From contig JAQTZF010000001.1 of the NCBI GenBank assembly GCA_028687915.1, forward strand, positions 186,001 to 250,000: a stretch of DNA of 64,000 nucleotides, in the 5' to 3' direction. Made by a program: the position numbers and the translations under genes. This stretch comes from Candidatus Daviesbacteria bacterium. Its GTDB lineage: Bacteria; Patescibacteria; Microgenomatia; Daviesbacterales; UBA10151. Within the stretch, counting starts at the first letter, position 1. Every line of letters begins with the position of its first letter. The notes under the pieces are model-generated. The model worked only from the letters and a program-made list of their open reading frames with translations, ran no database searches and was not told where the DNA came from. Below, in pieces: positions 16,693-23,715 of the stretch.

Positions 16693-17277
16693 TTAGTTTG
16701 TCCTGCCTTTTGTACTAGCCAGAGTGCCTGTAATAGTGAACGTTGTTTGGTTTTCAAAAGAGATATTAGTTAAATTAATATCAGAAAAATTCGGATTTTT
16801 TTGGAGCTCTTTAATAAAGATAGAAAGTTCCATATTTGAGGGGGATTGTCCTGTTAAGGAAATGGTTGTTTTGGGATATGTTTGACTGCGGTCAAAAGAT
16901 ATATTAGTTAACTTAATGCTTTGAGGAATAATTTTGGAAAGATTATTTAGCGGTGAAATAAAATCAGCTTTTTCACTTTTTAATTTTGAAATACTATTAA
17001 TTTGAAACTGAGTATTTTTAATAAGCAATTCATCTGCTTTAAGACTTTTGATATAAGGTATTTTTTGATTGTTTATTTGATCCTGTAAGTCAGATAAGTC
17101 ACCATCTAATTTATAGCGGTATACAAAAGCACTGATTGTGATTATCTCCACAAAAATGACAATAAATTTTCCTGATGAAAGGGCCCATTTAATTAATTTA
17201 GAATAAAGTTTTTCTTTCTCACCATGATGAACTAAAAGATTTATATTAAACAGGCTTGGTATCTTTGAGGCAGACAT
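16693..17277 (-). CDS. pilN: PilN-like type IV pilus assembly protein
   Basis: 194 aa. It begins with a cytoplasmic head containing FNINLLVH, equivalent to the INLLP motif through which PilN binds PilM. One membrane helix (about 33-51), a coiled coil and a C-terminal ferredoxin-like fold follow (KTTISLTGQSPSNMELSIFIKELQKNP). It is the first gene of pilN-pilO-small-dockerin. No pilM, pilQ or pilus motor lies nearby, so the rest of the machine must be elsewhere. Confidence 0.87.
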   Translation of the reverse strand: MSASKIPSLFNINLLVHHGEKEKLYSKLIKWALSSGKFIVIFVEIITISAFVYRYKLDGDLSDLQDQINNQKIPYIKSLKADELLIKNTQFQINSISKLKSEKADFISPLNNLSKIIPQSIKLTNISFDRSQTYPKTTISLTGQSPSNMELSIFIKELQKNPNFSDINLTNISFENQTTFTITGTLASTKGRTN

Positions 17278-17323
17278 ATTACTAGTTTAGTATAAACTTC
17301 TGCGTAGGTCTAGGAGCCGACTT

Positions 17324-17563
17324 TTATTTGGAAGCGAGTAGTTTAGATAATCTTGATTTTAATCTTGAAGCTTTGTTTTTGTGAATTAATTTTACTTTGG
17401 CTGCTTTATCTAACGCTGAGAAAGCAGCAGTTAAGTTTTTTGCCACCGGGCTTCTTCTGGTAGTTTTAACGGCTGTCTTCACGCTTTGTGCCCGCTTTTT
17501 ATTGCGAGCTGTTCTGACTTTATCTTTTCTAACCTTTTTAATAGCTGATTTAATAATTGGCAT
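17324..17563 (-). CDS. rpsT: Ribosomal protein S20
   Basis: A 79-aa, very basic, helical protein with the S20 pattern: MPIIKSAIKKVRKDKVRT, then ALDKAAKVKLIHKNKASRLKSRL. It binds 16S rRNA early in 30S assembly. A good Shine-Dalgarno AAAGGA lies 9 bases before the ATG. Two small hairpins (GAAAT-tagc-ATTTC, and one around GCTT/AAGC) precede it. S20 represses its own translation in E. coli, but whether these hairpins do that here is unknown. Confidence 0.95.
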   Translation of the reverse strand: MPIIKSAIKKVRKDKVRTARNKKRAQSVKTAVKTTRRSPVAKNLTAAFSALDKAAKVKLIHKNKASRLKSRLSKLLASK

Positions 17564-17687
17564 TTTATTTTTTCCTTTGAAATGCTAATTTCAAGCTTTG
17601 CTTAAGACGAAGTCGCAAGCAATGCTTATAATTGGCATTGTGCTTGGTATGGTATCACAGGTATAGCGCTTTCGCAAGCTACTCTGC

Positions 17688-17693
17688 TACAAT
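17688..17693 (+). promoter_or_regulatory. -10 box of murJ promoter
   Basis: TACAAT ends 7 bases before ATG 17701. No convincing -35 is seen. The upstream bases form an imperfect palindrome (AGCGCTTTCGCAAGCT). Confidence 0.4.
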
Positions 17694-17700
17694 TTCAACT

Positions 17701-19353
17701 ATGGTTAAGAATTTATTCTCACTTCTTAATACCAGACAGAACTCTATTTTGTCTGGCGCTTTTGTTTTAATGGTTACAATTGGTGCTTCCAAGGTGTTGG
17801 GTTTAATCAGGGATAGGTTGTTGGCGCATACATTTTCTCCTGATCAAACAGCTGTATATTTTGCTGCTTTTAGATTGCCGGATCTTTTATTTCAATTATT
17901 TATTTTTGGAGCTGTTTCTGTGGCTTTTATTCCTGTCTTTACTGATTATTTACATAAAAAATCGGAAAAAGAAGCTTTTGAATTTGCTTCAGATATTTTA
18001 AATGTTGTACTAATTCTTTTCGCAATTGTGACAGCAGTCTTTTTTATATTTGCTGGTCCTGTGACAAGCCTAATAGTTCCGGGTTTTTCTGAAAGTCAGA
18101 AAGAATTAGCCACAGGATTAACTAGAGTTATTATAATTGGTCAACTCTTACTAGTAATCGGGGCTTTTTTTGTAGGTATTTGTCAGGCTTACCAACGATT
18201 TATTATTCCGGCTTTGGCTGCTGTGTCCTATACGATTGGAATTATTATTGGAATAGTTTTTCTATCACCTTTTTTTGGTATTTTTGGACCAGCTTTTGGT
18301 GTAATCATTGGAGCTATTTTACATATCTTTACTCAAATGTCCTTAGTTTCAAGTTTAGGTTTTAGATACCGTTTTAAGTTAGACGTTTTTAATGAAGGAA
18401 TTAAAGAGGTGTTAAGGATGATGAGTATCAGGACACTTGGTATTGCAGCAGAACAGCTGAATGAAACTGTGGGAGTTATTTTGGCCTCCCTTATTTCTAC
18501 TTCTTCAGTAACCTATTTAACTTTTGCCCAGCACTTACAAGCAGTCCCAATTGGACTTTTTGGGGCAACTTTAGCTCAGGCAGCTTTGCCTGTTTTATCC
18601 AGAGAAAAAACTACAGGGGAAGATGATTCATTTAAGACAACACTGCTCACCACCCTGCATCAGATTATGTTTTTATCTTTACCTGCAGCTGCTATGTTGA
18701 TAGTCTTGCGAATTCCTGCAGTAAGGTTGGTTTTTGGAGCTTCGCAATTTGACTGGAGTTCAACAGTCTTAACTGGAACAACTTTAGCCTGGTTGGCAGT
18801 TGGATTAACTGCTCAATCAATGAATCTTTTGTTGATTAGAGGTTTTTATGCTTTAAAGGATACCAGAACTCCGGTAGTGGTATCTGTTGTGGCAGTGGTT
18901 ATCAATGTTGTTTTAAGCTATGTTTTTGTAAAAAATCTAAACCTGGATGTTTGGAGTTTGGGTTTATCTTATGCAATTTCTGCCAATGTTTCTTTAATCT
19001 TTTTGGTATATGCTCTAGGTTATCGTACTGGGGGATTTAACCAAAAAGATTTATTTATACCTGCTGTTAAGATGTTATTTGCAGCAACAATTTCTGCCCT
19101 GGTTATTTATATTCCTCTAAAAGGTCTTGATTCTCTAATTTTTGATACTACTAAGACTATAAATTTAATTGTTTTAACTTCTATTGCATCTTTCTTTGGT
19201 TTGTCTACTTATGTGTTTTTGGTTTGGATTTTGAAAGTTAAGGAGCTGGAAACTTTTGGAGCTTTACTTAAAAAGGTTTATCAGATGAAATGGATGGGAA
19301 GTGCAAAGAATGATACTTTACCAAATCCTCCGGACACCACCACTTCTCTTTGA
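17701..19353 (+). CDS. murJ: MurJ/MviN lipid II flippase
   Basis: A 550-aa polytopic protein with about 14 hydrophobic segments, moving lipid II across the membrane for peptidoglycan synthesis. Family hallmarks: GASKVLGLIRDRLLAHTFSP near the start, FRLPDLLFQLFIFGAVSVAF, and LLIRGFYALKDTRTPV in the second half. An upstream in-frame ATG at 17632 would add 23 residues before the first helix; the TACAAT box just before 17701 supports the shorter start. A peptidoglycan wall is consistent with the FemAB, LCP, MltG and RodZ genes in this window. Confidence 0.96.
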   Translation: MVKNLFSLLNTRQNSILSGAFVLMVTIGASKVLGLIRDRLLAHTFSPDQTAVYFAAFRLPDLLFQLFIFGAVSVAFIPVFTDYLHKKSEKEAFEFASDILNVVLILFAIVTAVFFIFAGPVTSLIVPGFSESQKELATGLTRVIIIGQLLLVIGAFFVGICQAYQRFIIPALAAVSYTIGIIIGIVFLSPFFGIFGPAFGVIIGAILHIFTQMSLVSSLGFRYRFKLDVFNEGIKEVLRMMSIRTLGIAAEQLNETVGVILASLISTSSVTYLTFAQHLQAVPIGLFGATLAQAALPVLSREKTTGEDDSFKTTLLTTLHQIMFLSLPAAAMLIVLRIPAVRLVFGASQFDWSSTVLTGTTLAWLAVGLTAQSMNLLLIRGFYALKDTRTPVVVSVVAVVINVVLSYVFVKNLNLDVWSLGLSYAISANVSLIFLVYALGYRTGGFNQKDLFIPAVKMLFAATISALVIYIPLKGLDSLIFDTTKTINLIVLTSIASFFGLSTYVFLVWILKVKELETFGALLKKVYQMKWMGSAKNDTLPNPPDTTTSL

Positions 19354-19366
19354 GGCTCAACTCAAG

Positions 19367-19372
19367 TACAAT
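19367..19372 (+). promoter_or_regulatory. -10 box upstream of lepA leader ORF
   Basis: TACAAT ends 7 bases before an ATG at 19380, the spacing seen at other leaderless starts here. It therefore points to the upstream ORF at 19380 and not to the lepA start at 19460. Confidence 0.45.
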
Positions 19373-19379
19373 TCACCTT

Positions 19380-19463
19380 ATGAACATTAGGAATTTTTCG
19401 ATTATAAGTCTACTCCTCGCTTCGTTCGGAGATCTTGTGATGGAAAAAAGGAATATAAAATGA
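19380..19463 (+). CDS. 27-codon upstream ORF duplicating the LepA N-terminus
   Basis: ATG 19380 opens a 27-codon frame beginning MNIRNFSII, identical to the first nine residues of LepA; the five base differences across the nine codons are all at third positions. The frame continues through a palindrome-like segment (CTCC...GGAG, 19413-19430) and ends with TGA overlapping the lepA start (ATGA, 19460-19463). It may be a coupling or leader peptide, or the remains of the original lepA start displaced by a repeat insertion. Translation is inferred only. Confidence 0.45.
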   Translation: MNIRNFSIISLLLASFGDLVMEKRNIK

Positions 19464-21223
19464 ACATCAGAAATTTTTCCATCATTGCTCATGTTGATCA
19501 TGGTAAATCAACTCTTGCAGACAGGCTGTTAGAAATAACAGGGACTGTTACTGGCGGAAAAATGCAGCCGCAGCTTTTAGATTCACTGGCTTTGGAGCGT
19601 GAACGGGGAATAACAATAAAGTTAGCTCCTGTAAGAATGAACTATACCTTAAATGCTAAGCTATATACCCTTAACCTTATTGATACCCCAGGTCATGTGG
19701 ATTTTTCCTATGAAGTTTCACGAGCTTTAGCAGCTGTGGAAGGAGCGATACTTTTAGTTGATGCAACTCAGGGGATTCAAGCTCAAACTTTATCTCACGG
19801 TTTGGCTGCAATGGAACAGAATTTAATTTTAATACCAGTGGTAAATAAAGTTGATTTACCACAAGCAGATGTTGAAGGTGTAGAAAAACAACTAATAGAT
19901 ACTTTTGGTTTTGATAAGGAAGATATCTTACATGTATCAGGAAAAACAGGGGAGGGTGTGGCAGAACTCTTGGAGGTAATAGTAGGAAAAATTCCTGCTC
20001 CAAAAGTAGAAGTAGATAAGCCCTTAAAAGCTTTAATTTTTGATTCCTTTTTTGATTCTTTTAAAGGAGTTATTGCTCAAGTTAAAGTGGTGGAGGGAAA
20101 AGTACCTGAAACTAATAAAAAAATAAGGTTTGTGGCAACAGAAGCAGAGGGAGAAATTTTAGAAAAAGGTTTTTTTGGTCCTGCTTTAACTCCCGTAGAA
20201 AATTTAGAGTCAGGAGAAATTGGTTATATTGCCACAGGTATTAAGCAACCAGATTTAGTTAAGGTGGGAGATACAATTGCTGAAATTGGAACCGATGTTT
20301 CATTGCTTCCAGGTTATAAGCAAGTTAAACCAATGGTTTATGTGGGGCTTTATCCAATTGAACAAGCAGAATTTCATGATTTAAAAACTGTTTTAAGCAA
20401 ATTTAAGTTAACTGATCCGGCTTTTTCTTATGAAATAGAGCATTCCCAAGCTTTGGGTGCAGGTTTTAGGTGTGGATTTTTAGGATTACTTCATGCAGAA
20501 GTTGTTCAGCAAAGATTGTCTGAAGAATTTAATATGGATCTTTTGGCAACTACCCCTTCTGTTGAGTATTTGCTTGATGGAAGTCCTATTACCAATCCAG
20601 CTGATTTACCACAAGGGATAAACCTGGTTAATCTACAGGAACCATGGGTAAAGGTAAGGATTTTTACACCACAAACATACCTGGGGAAAATAATGGAATT
20701 AATGTCTGAAAAACGTGGGTTATACCAAAACCAGACTTATTTTGGTACTCAGGTAGAATTAATATATGAGATGCCTTTATCAGAAATGATTACAGATTTT
20801 TATGATAAGTTAAAGTCTGTGTCAAGCGGTTTTGCTTCTCTTGATTGGGATTTTATAGAATTTCGGGATTGCGATGGAGTGAGGGTAGATATTTTAGTGG
20901 GAGGGGAAAAAGTGGATGCATTATCAATGATTGTGGTGAGATCAAAAGCAGAATATATAGGGAGACGTTTGGCAGAAAAGTTAAAAGAAGTCTTGCCAAA
21001 ACAAAATTTTGCCATTGCCATTCAGGCAGTGATTGGAGGAAATATAATTGCTAGAGAGACAGTGTCACCTTTTAGGAAAGATGTGATAGAAAAACTTTAT
21101 GGAGGAGACAGAACCAGAAAAGATAAGTTACTTGATAAGCAGAAAAAAGGTAAAAAGAAAATGAAGATGATTGGTAGAGTTGAGATTCCCCAAGAGGCAT
21201 TTTTAAGTATTCTTAAAAGCTAA
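19460..21223 (+). CDS. lepA: Elongation factor 4 (LepA)
   Basis: A 587-aa translational GTPase that acts on stalled or mistranslocated ribosomes. G motifs: AHVDHGKS (10-17), RERGITIK, DTPGHVDFSYE and NKVD. The LepA-specific C-terminal domain is present (GGDRTRKDKLLDKQKKGKKK near the end). A Shine-Dalgarno-like AAAAGGA lies 7 bases upstream of the ATG, unlike most genes here. The start codon overlaps the stop of the upstream 27-codon ORF. Confidence 0.96.
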   Translation: MNIRNFSIIAHVDHGKSTLADRLLEITGTVTGGKMQPQLLDSLALERERGITIKLAPVRMNYTLNAKLYTLNLIDTPGHVDFSYEVSRALAAVEGAILLVDATQGIQAQTLSHGLAAMEQNLILIPVVNKVDLPQADVEGVEKQLIDTFGFDKEDILHVSGKTGEGVAELLEVIVGKIPAPKVEVDKPLKALIFDSFFDSFKGVIAQVKVVEGKVPETNKKIRFVATEAEGEILEKGFFGPALTPVENLESGEIGYIATGIKQPDLVKVGDTIAEIGTDVSLLPGYKQVKPMVYVGLYPIEQAEFHDLKTVLSKFKLTDPAFSYEIEHSQALGAGFRCGFLGLLHAEVVQQRLSEEFNMDLLATTPSVEYLLDGSPITNPADLPQGINLVNLQEPWVKVRIFTPQTYLGKIMELMSEKRGLYQNQTYFGTQVELIYEMPLSEMITDFYDKLKSVSSGFASLDWDFIEFRDCDGVRVDILVGGEKVDALSMIVVRSKAEYIGRRLAEKLKEVLPKQNFAIAIQAVIGGNIIARETVSPFRKDVIEKLYGGDRTRKDKLLDKQKKGKKKMKMIGRVEIPQEAFLSILKS

Positions 21224-21245
21224 TGTTGAATACCCAAAGATAAGT

Positions 21246-21251
21246 TAAAAT
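21246..21251 (+). promoter_or_regulatory. -10 box of PIG-L gene promoter
   Basis: TAAAAT ends 7 bases before ATG 21259. A -35 candidate TTGAAT (21226-21231) has a short 14-base spacer, so only the -10 is offered. Confidence 0.35.
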
Positions 21252-21258
21252 ATACTTG

Positions 21259-21966
21259 ATGAAAGGGAAGATTATTTTAGTAGTAGCGGGACATCCAGAT
21301 GATGCAGACTTTGGCAGCGCAGCTACTGTTGCTAAGTATGTTTCTGAAGGAGCTACTGCTTATTATTTAATTTGTACTAATGGGGCTAGGGGTAGTAGAG
21401 GTCATAAAATTGATTCTCAAAGATTGGCAAGAATAAGGAAAAAAGAACAGCTGGCAGCAGCAAAAGTTGTTGGAGTAAAGGAAACCTTTTTTCTTGATCA
21501 TGCTGATGGAGAGCTGGAAGCAGACTTACATTTAAAAGAAGAAATTGTTAAGTTTATTAGAAAGCTAAAACCAGATATAGTTTTTACTCATGATCCTACC
21601 TGGGTATACGATATTAGAGAAGGTATCGCTTTCATTAATCATAATGATCACAGAAAAGCTGGAATTGCCACGATTGATGCAGTTTATCCTCTTGCCCGTG
21701 ATTTAGCATCTTTTCCAGAACATATTGAAGAAGGATTGGAGCCTCATAAAGTAATAGAACTATATTTAGTTAGCTTCAATAACCCTAACTTTTTTGTTGA
21801 TGTGACAAATTTTTTTAATATAAAATCTAAGGCAGTTTTAAAACATAAAAGCCAAATTGATGATCCAAAACAAACCAAAGACTGGTTGAAAAGTAGGCTG
21901 GGCGAGTTGGGTAAACAAGCAGGCTATAAATATGCAGAAGGCTTTATAAGACTTGTACTTCGCTAA
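21259..21966 (+). CDS. PIG-L/LmbE-family deacetylase
   Basis: A 235-aa zinc hydrolase of the LmbE family, which removes N-acetyl groups from glucosamine-type substrates (BshB, MshB and PIG-L are members). The zinc-binding AGHPDDADFG is near residue 11, and the second motif HNDHRKAG is near 130. The substrate is not evident. The TTG at 21256 would add one residue; ATG 21259 fits the leaderless -10 box. A GreA-like gene follows 2 bases after the stop. Confidence 0.92.
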   Translation: MKGKIILVVAGHPDDADFGSAATVAKYVSEGATAYYLICTNGARGSRGHKIDSQRLARIRKKEQLAAAKVVGVKETFFLDHADGELEADLHLKEEIVKFIRKLKPDIVFTHDPTWVYDIREGIAFINHNDHRKAGIATIDAVYPLARDLASFPEHIEEGLEPHKVIELYLVSFNNPNFFVDVTNFFNIKSKAVLKHKSQIDDPKQTKDWLKSRLGELGKQAGYKYAEGFIRLVLR

Positions 21967-21968
21967 CT

Positions 21969-22412
21969 ATGAAAGTCATAAATAAAGAAAAATATTTAAA
22001 TAATGTAGAAGAGAAACTTGTTGAGGCTGGGAAGCGTTTGGATGCTTTAAGGCATGATCGTTCTCCAAACAGTTCTGAGTCGGGACATGAAGCAATTCGG
22101 GAGAATGTTGAAAGAGAGATAATTATTCAGGAAAATGTTGTTAAGGGTCTTGAACAATTTAAAGAGTTTTTGAAATTAAGTACAGAAAAAACTCGAGTTG
22201 AAGAAGGGGCGCAATTTACTGTTAAATTTGATTCAGGAGAGGTAATTGATGATGCTATTTTTGCGCCATTAACTGTGGCTTTGGAAAAAGTGCAAATTAT
22301 TACACGTAAATCTCCGTTGGGGGAAGCAGTCTACGGCAAAAAAGAAGAAGATGTCTTTAGCTATCAGGTAGGAGAGCAGGTAGTTTCGGGAAGAATCACA
22401 GCTGTTAAATGA
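21969..22412 (+). CDS. GreA/GreB-like transcription factor
   Basis: 147 aa. The N-terminal two-thirds is a charged helical hairpin (KYLNNVEEKLVEAGKRLDAL to NVVKGLEQFKEFLKL). The C-terminal domain has the Gre signature RKSPLGEAVYGKKEEDVFSY and ends VSGRITAVK. Gre factors insert a coiled coil into the RNA polymerase secondary channel to rescue backtracked complexes. A middle insert (VKFDSGEVIDDAIFAPL) differs from classical GreA, so the exact activity is uncertain. Confidence 0.78.
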   Translation: MKVINKEKYLNNVEEKLVEAGKRLDALRHDRSPNSSESGHEAIRENVEREIIIQENVVKGLEQFKEFLKLSTEKTRVEEGAQFTVKFDSGEVIDDAIFAPLTVALEKVQIITRKSPLGEAVYGKKEEDVFSYQVGEQVVSGRITAVK

Positions 22413-22429
22413 TGGATTCATCAAAACTA

Positions 22430-22458
22430 TTGACAAAATTTAGCAGTCTTGATATATT
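22430..22458 (+). promoter_or_regulatory. Heat-shock operon promoter
   Basis: TTGACA (22430-22435), 17-base spacer, TATATT (22453-22458). It drives hrcA-grpE-dnaK. Predicted transcription starts near 22465, leaving about 44 bases of leader before ATG 22509. Confidence 0.75.
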
Positions 22459-22466
22459 AGTGCTAA
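22440..22466 (+). promoter_or_regulatory. CIRCE operator (HrcA binding site)
   Basis: TTAGCAGTC, nine bases, TAGTGCTAA: an inverted repeat matching the CIRCE consensus (TTAGCACTC-N9-GAGTGCTAA) at 16 of 18 arm positions. It covers the spacer, the -10 box and the likely start site of the promoter at 22430, so bound HrcA would block RNA polymerase. The hrcA gene lies directly downstream, giving autoregulation. Confidence 0.9.
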
Positions 22467-22508
22467 TAGATCGATGGGTAAACACCTTCGGCCTATAAAA
22501 ATGAATTT

Positions 22509-23237
22509 ATGTCAGAATTATCTGATCGTCAGCAACAACTATTAAAAGCAATCATAGAAGCTTATGTTAAGAACGGCGAACCAGTTTCTTCTGATTTAAT
22601 TGAAAAGGGATCATCGCTTGGAGTATCCCCTGCTACCATCAGAAATGAGATGGTAAATTTAACTGAAAAAGGGTTCTTAAAACAACCACATGTCAGTGCA
22701 GGGAGGGTCCCAACAGCCATGGGTTTTCGTCTCTACATTAATGAAATAATGAAAGAGAAACAATTATCTGTGGTAGATGAGGTAAGCATCAGGCAACAAA
22801 TGATGGATGCCCGGGCACAATTCAACCGAATGGTGCATGTTGCCACTAAGGCTTTGGCTAAAAAATGTGACACTTTAGCAATTGCCATTAATGGTGATGA
22901 TATTTATTACACCGGTGCAGCTAGTATTTTAGATTTGCCGGAGTTTTTTGATATTGATGTAACAAGATTTGTTTTATCAATGTTGGATGAGCAGGCAATT
23001 TTAGAAAAAGTTTTTAGTATGGCACAAGGTGAACAACCTTTGCATATTATTTTTGGAGAAGAGACTGAGTATGAACATTTGATTCCTACCAGCTTTGCTT
23101 TTCTAAATTTTGAAACAGGAAGAAAGGATTTAGGAATTATAGGAGTAATTGGACCAAACAGGCTCAATTTTCCGGTAGTTATGCCTTATCTGCGCTATAT
23201 TGGAGAAGTTTTAACAGAAGCAGGTCAGATTAGGTAA
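22509..23237 (+). CDS. hrcA: Heat-inducible transcription repressor HrcA
   Basis: 242 aa, about 100 shorter than Bacillus HrcA. The N-terminal winged helix (LSDRQQQLLKAIIEAYVKNG, SPATIRNEMVNLTEKGFL, then HVSAGRVPTAMGFRLYI) is complete. The GAF-like dimerisation part is reduced but keeps the final GVIGPNRLNFPVVMPYLRYI. It represses the dnaK cluster through the CIRCE site just upstream. Another ATG 8 bases upstream (22501) is out of frame. Confidence 0.95.
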   Translation: MSELSDRQQQLLKAIIEAYVKNGEPVSSDLIEKGSSLGVSPATIRNEMVNLTEKGFLKQPHVSAGRVPTAMGFRLYINEIMKEKQLSVVDEVSIRQQMMDARAQFNRMVHVATKALAKKCDTLAIAINGDDIYYTGAASILDLPEFFDIDVTRFVLSMLDEQAILEKVFSMAQGEQPLHIIFGEETEYEHLIPTSFAFLNFETGRKDLGIIGVIGPNRLNFPVVMPYLRYIGEVLTEAGQIR

Positions 23238-23249
23238 TTTATAAATAAA

Positions 23250-23714
23250 ATGGCTAAAAAACAAACACAATTAGAAGAGTTAGGATTAAAAGTACAAAGC
23301 CTGGAAGATCAGCTAAAGCGTGCTGTGGCTGATTATCAAAATTTGGAAAAGAGAATTCAGGATGGAAGATCAGAATTAACCAAATGGGCAAGTGGTGATT
23401 TGGTAATGAGAATTTTACCAACGCTAGATCATTTGGATACTGCTTTAGGTGGGGCCAGTGAGGGTGATAAAGCATCAGGTTGGTATAAAGGAGTGGAGCT
23501 GGCAGTTAAAGAATTTAAAAAAGTATTGGAAGAAGAAGGATTGCAAACAATTAATATTCAGATCATGGATGAATATGATCCAAGGTTAGCTGAAGCAGTC
23601 GAAACAAAAGAAGGAGAAGAGAATAAAGTTTTAGAAATTGTACAAAACGGTTATAATATGAATGGAAAAGTTATCAGACCAGCCAAAGTGGTGGTCGGAA
23701 AGAAAGAAAACTAA
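23250..23714 (+). CDS. grpE: GrpE nucleotide-exchange factor
   Basis: 154 aa: long N-terminal helix (about 5-60) followed by the beta domain with YDPRLAEAVETKEGEENKVLEI and the ending VIRPAKVVV, typical of GrpE. It releases ADP from DnaK. It lacks the acidic disordered N-terminal tail of longer homologues. It lies 12 bases after hrcA; dnaK begins 1 base after its stop. Confidence 0.95.
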   Translation: MAKKQTQLEELGLKVQSLEDQLKRAVADYQNLEKRIQDGRSELTKWASGDLVMRILPTLDHLDTALGGASEGDKASGWYKGVELAVKEFKKVLEEEGLQTINIQIMDEYDPRLAEAVETKEGEENKVLEIVQNGYNMNGKVIRPAKVVVGKKEN

Positions 23715-23715
23715 T

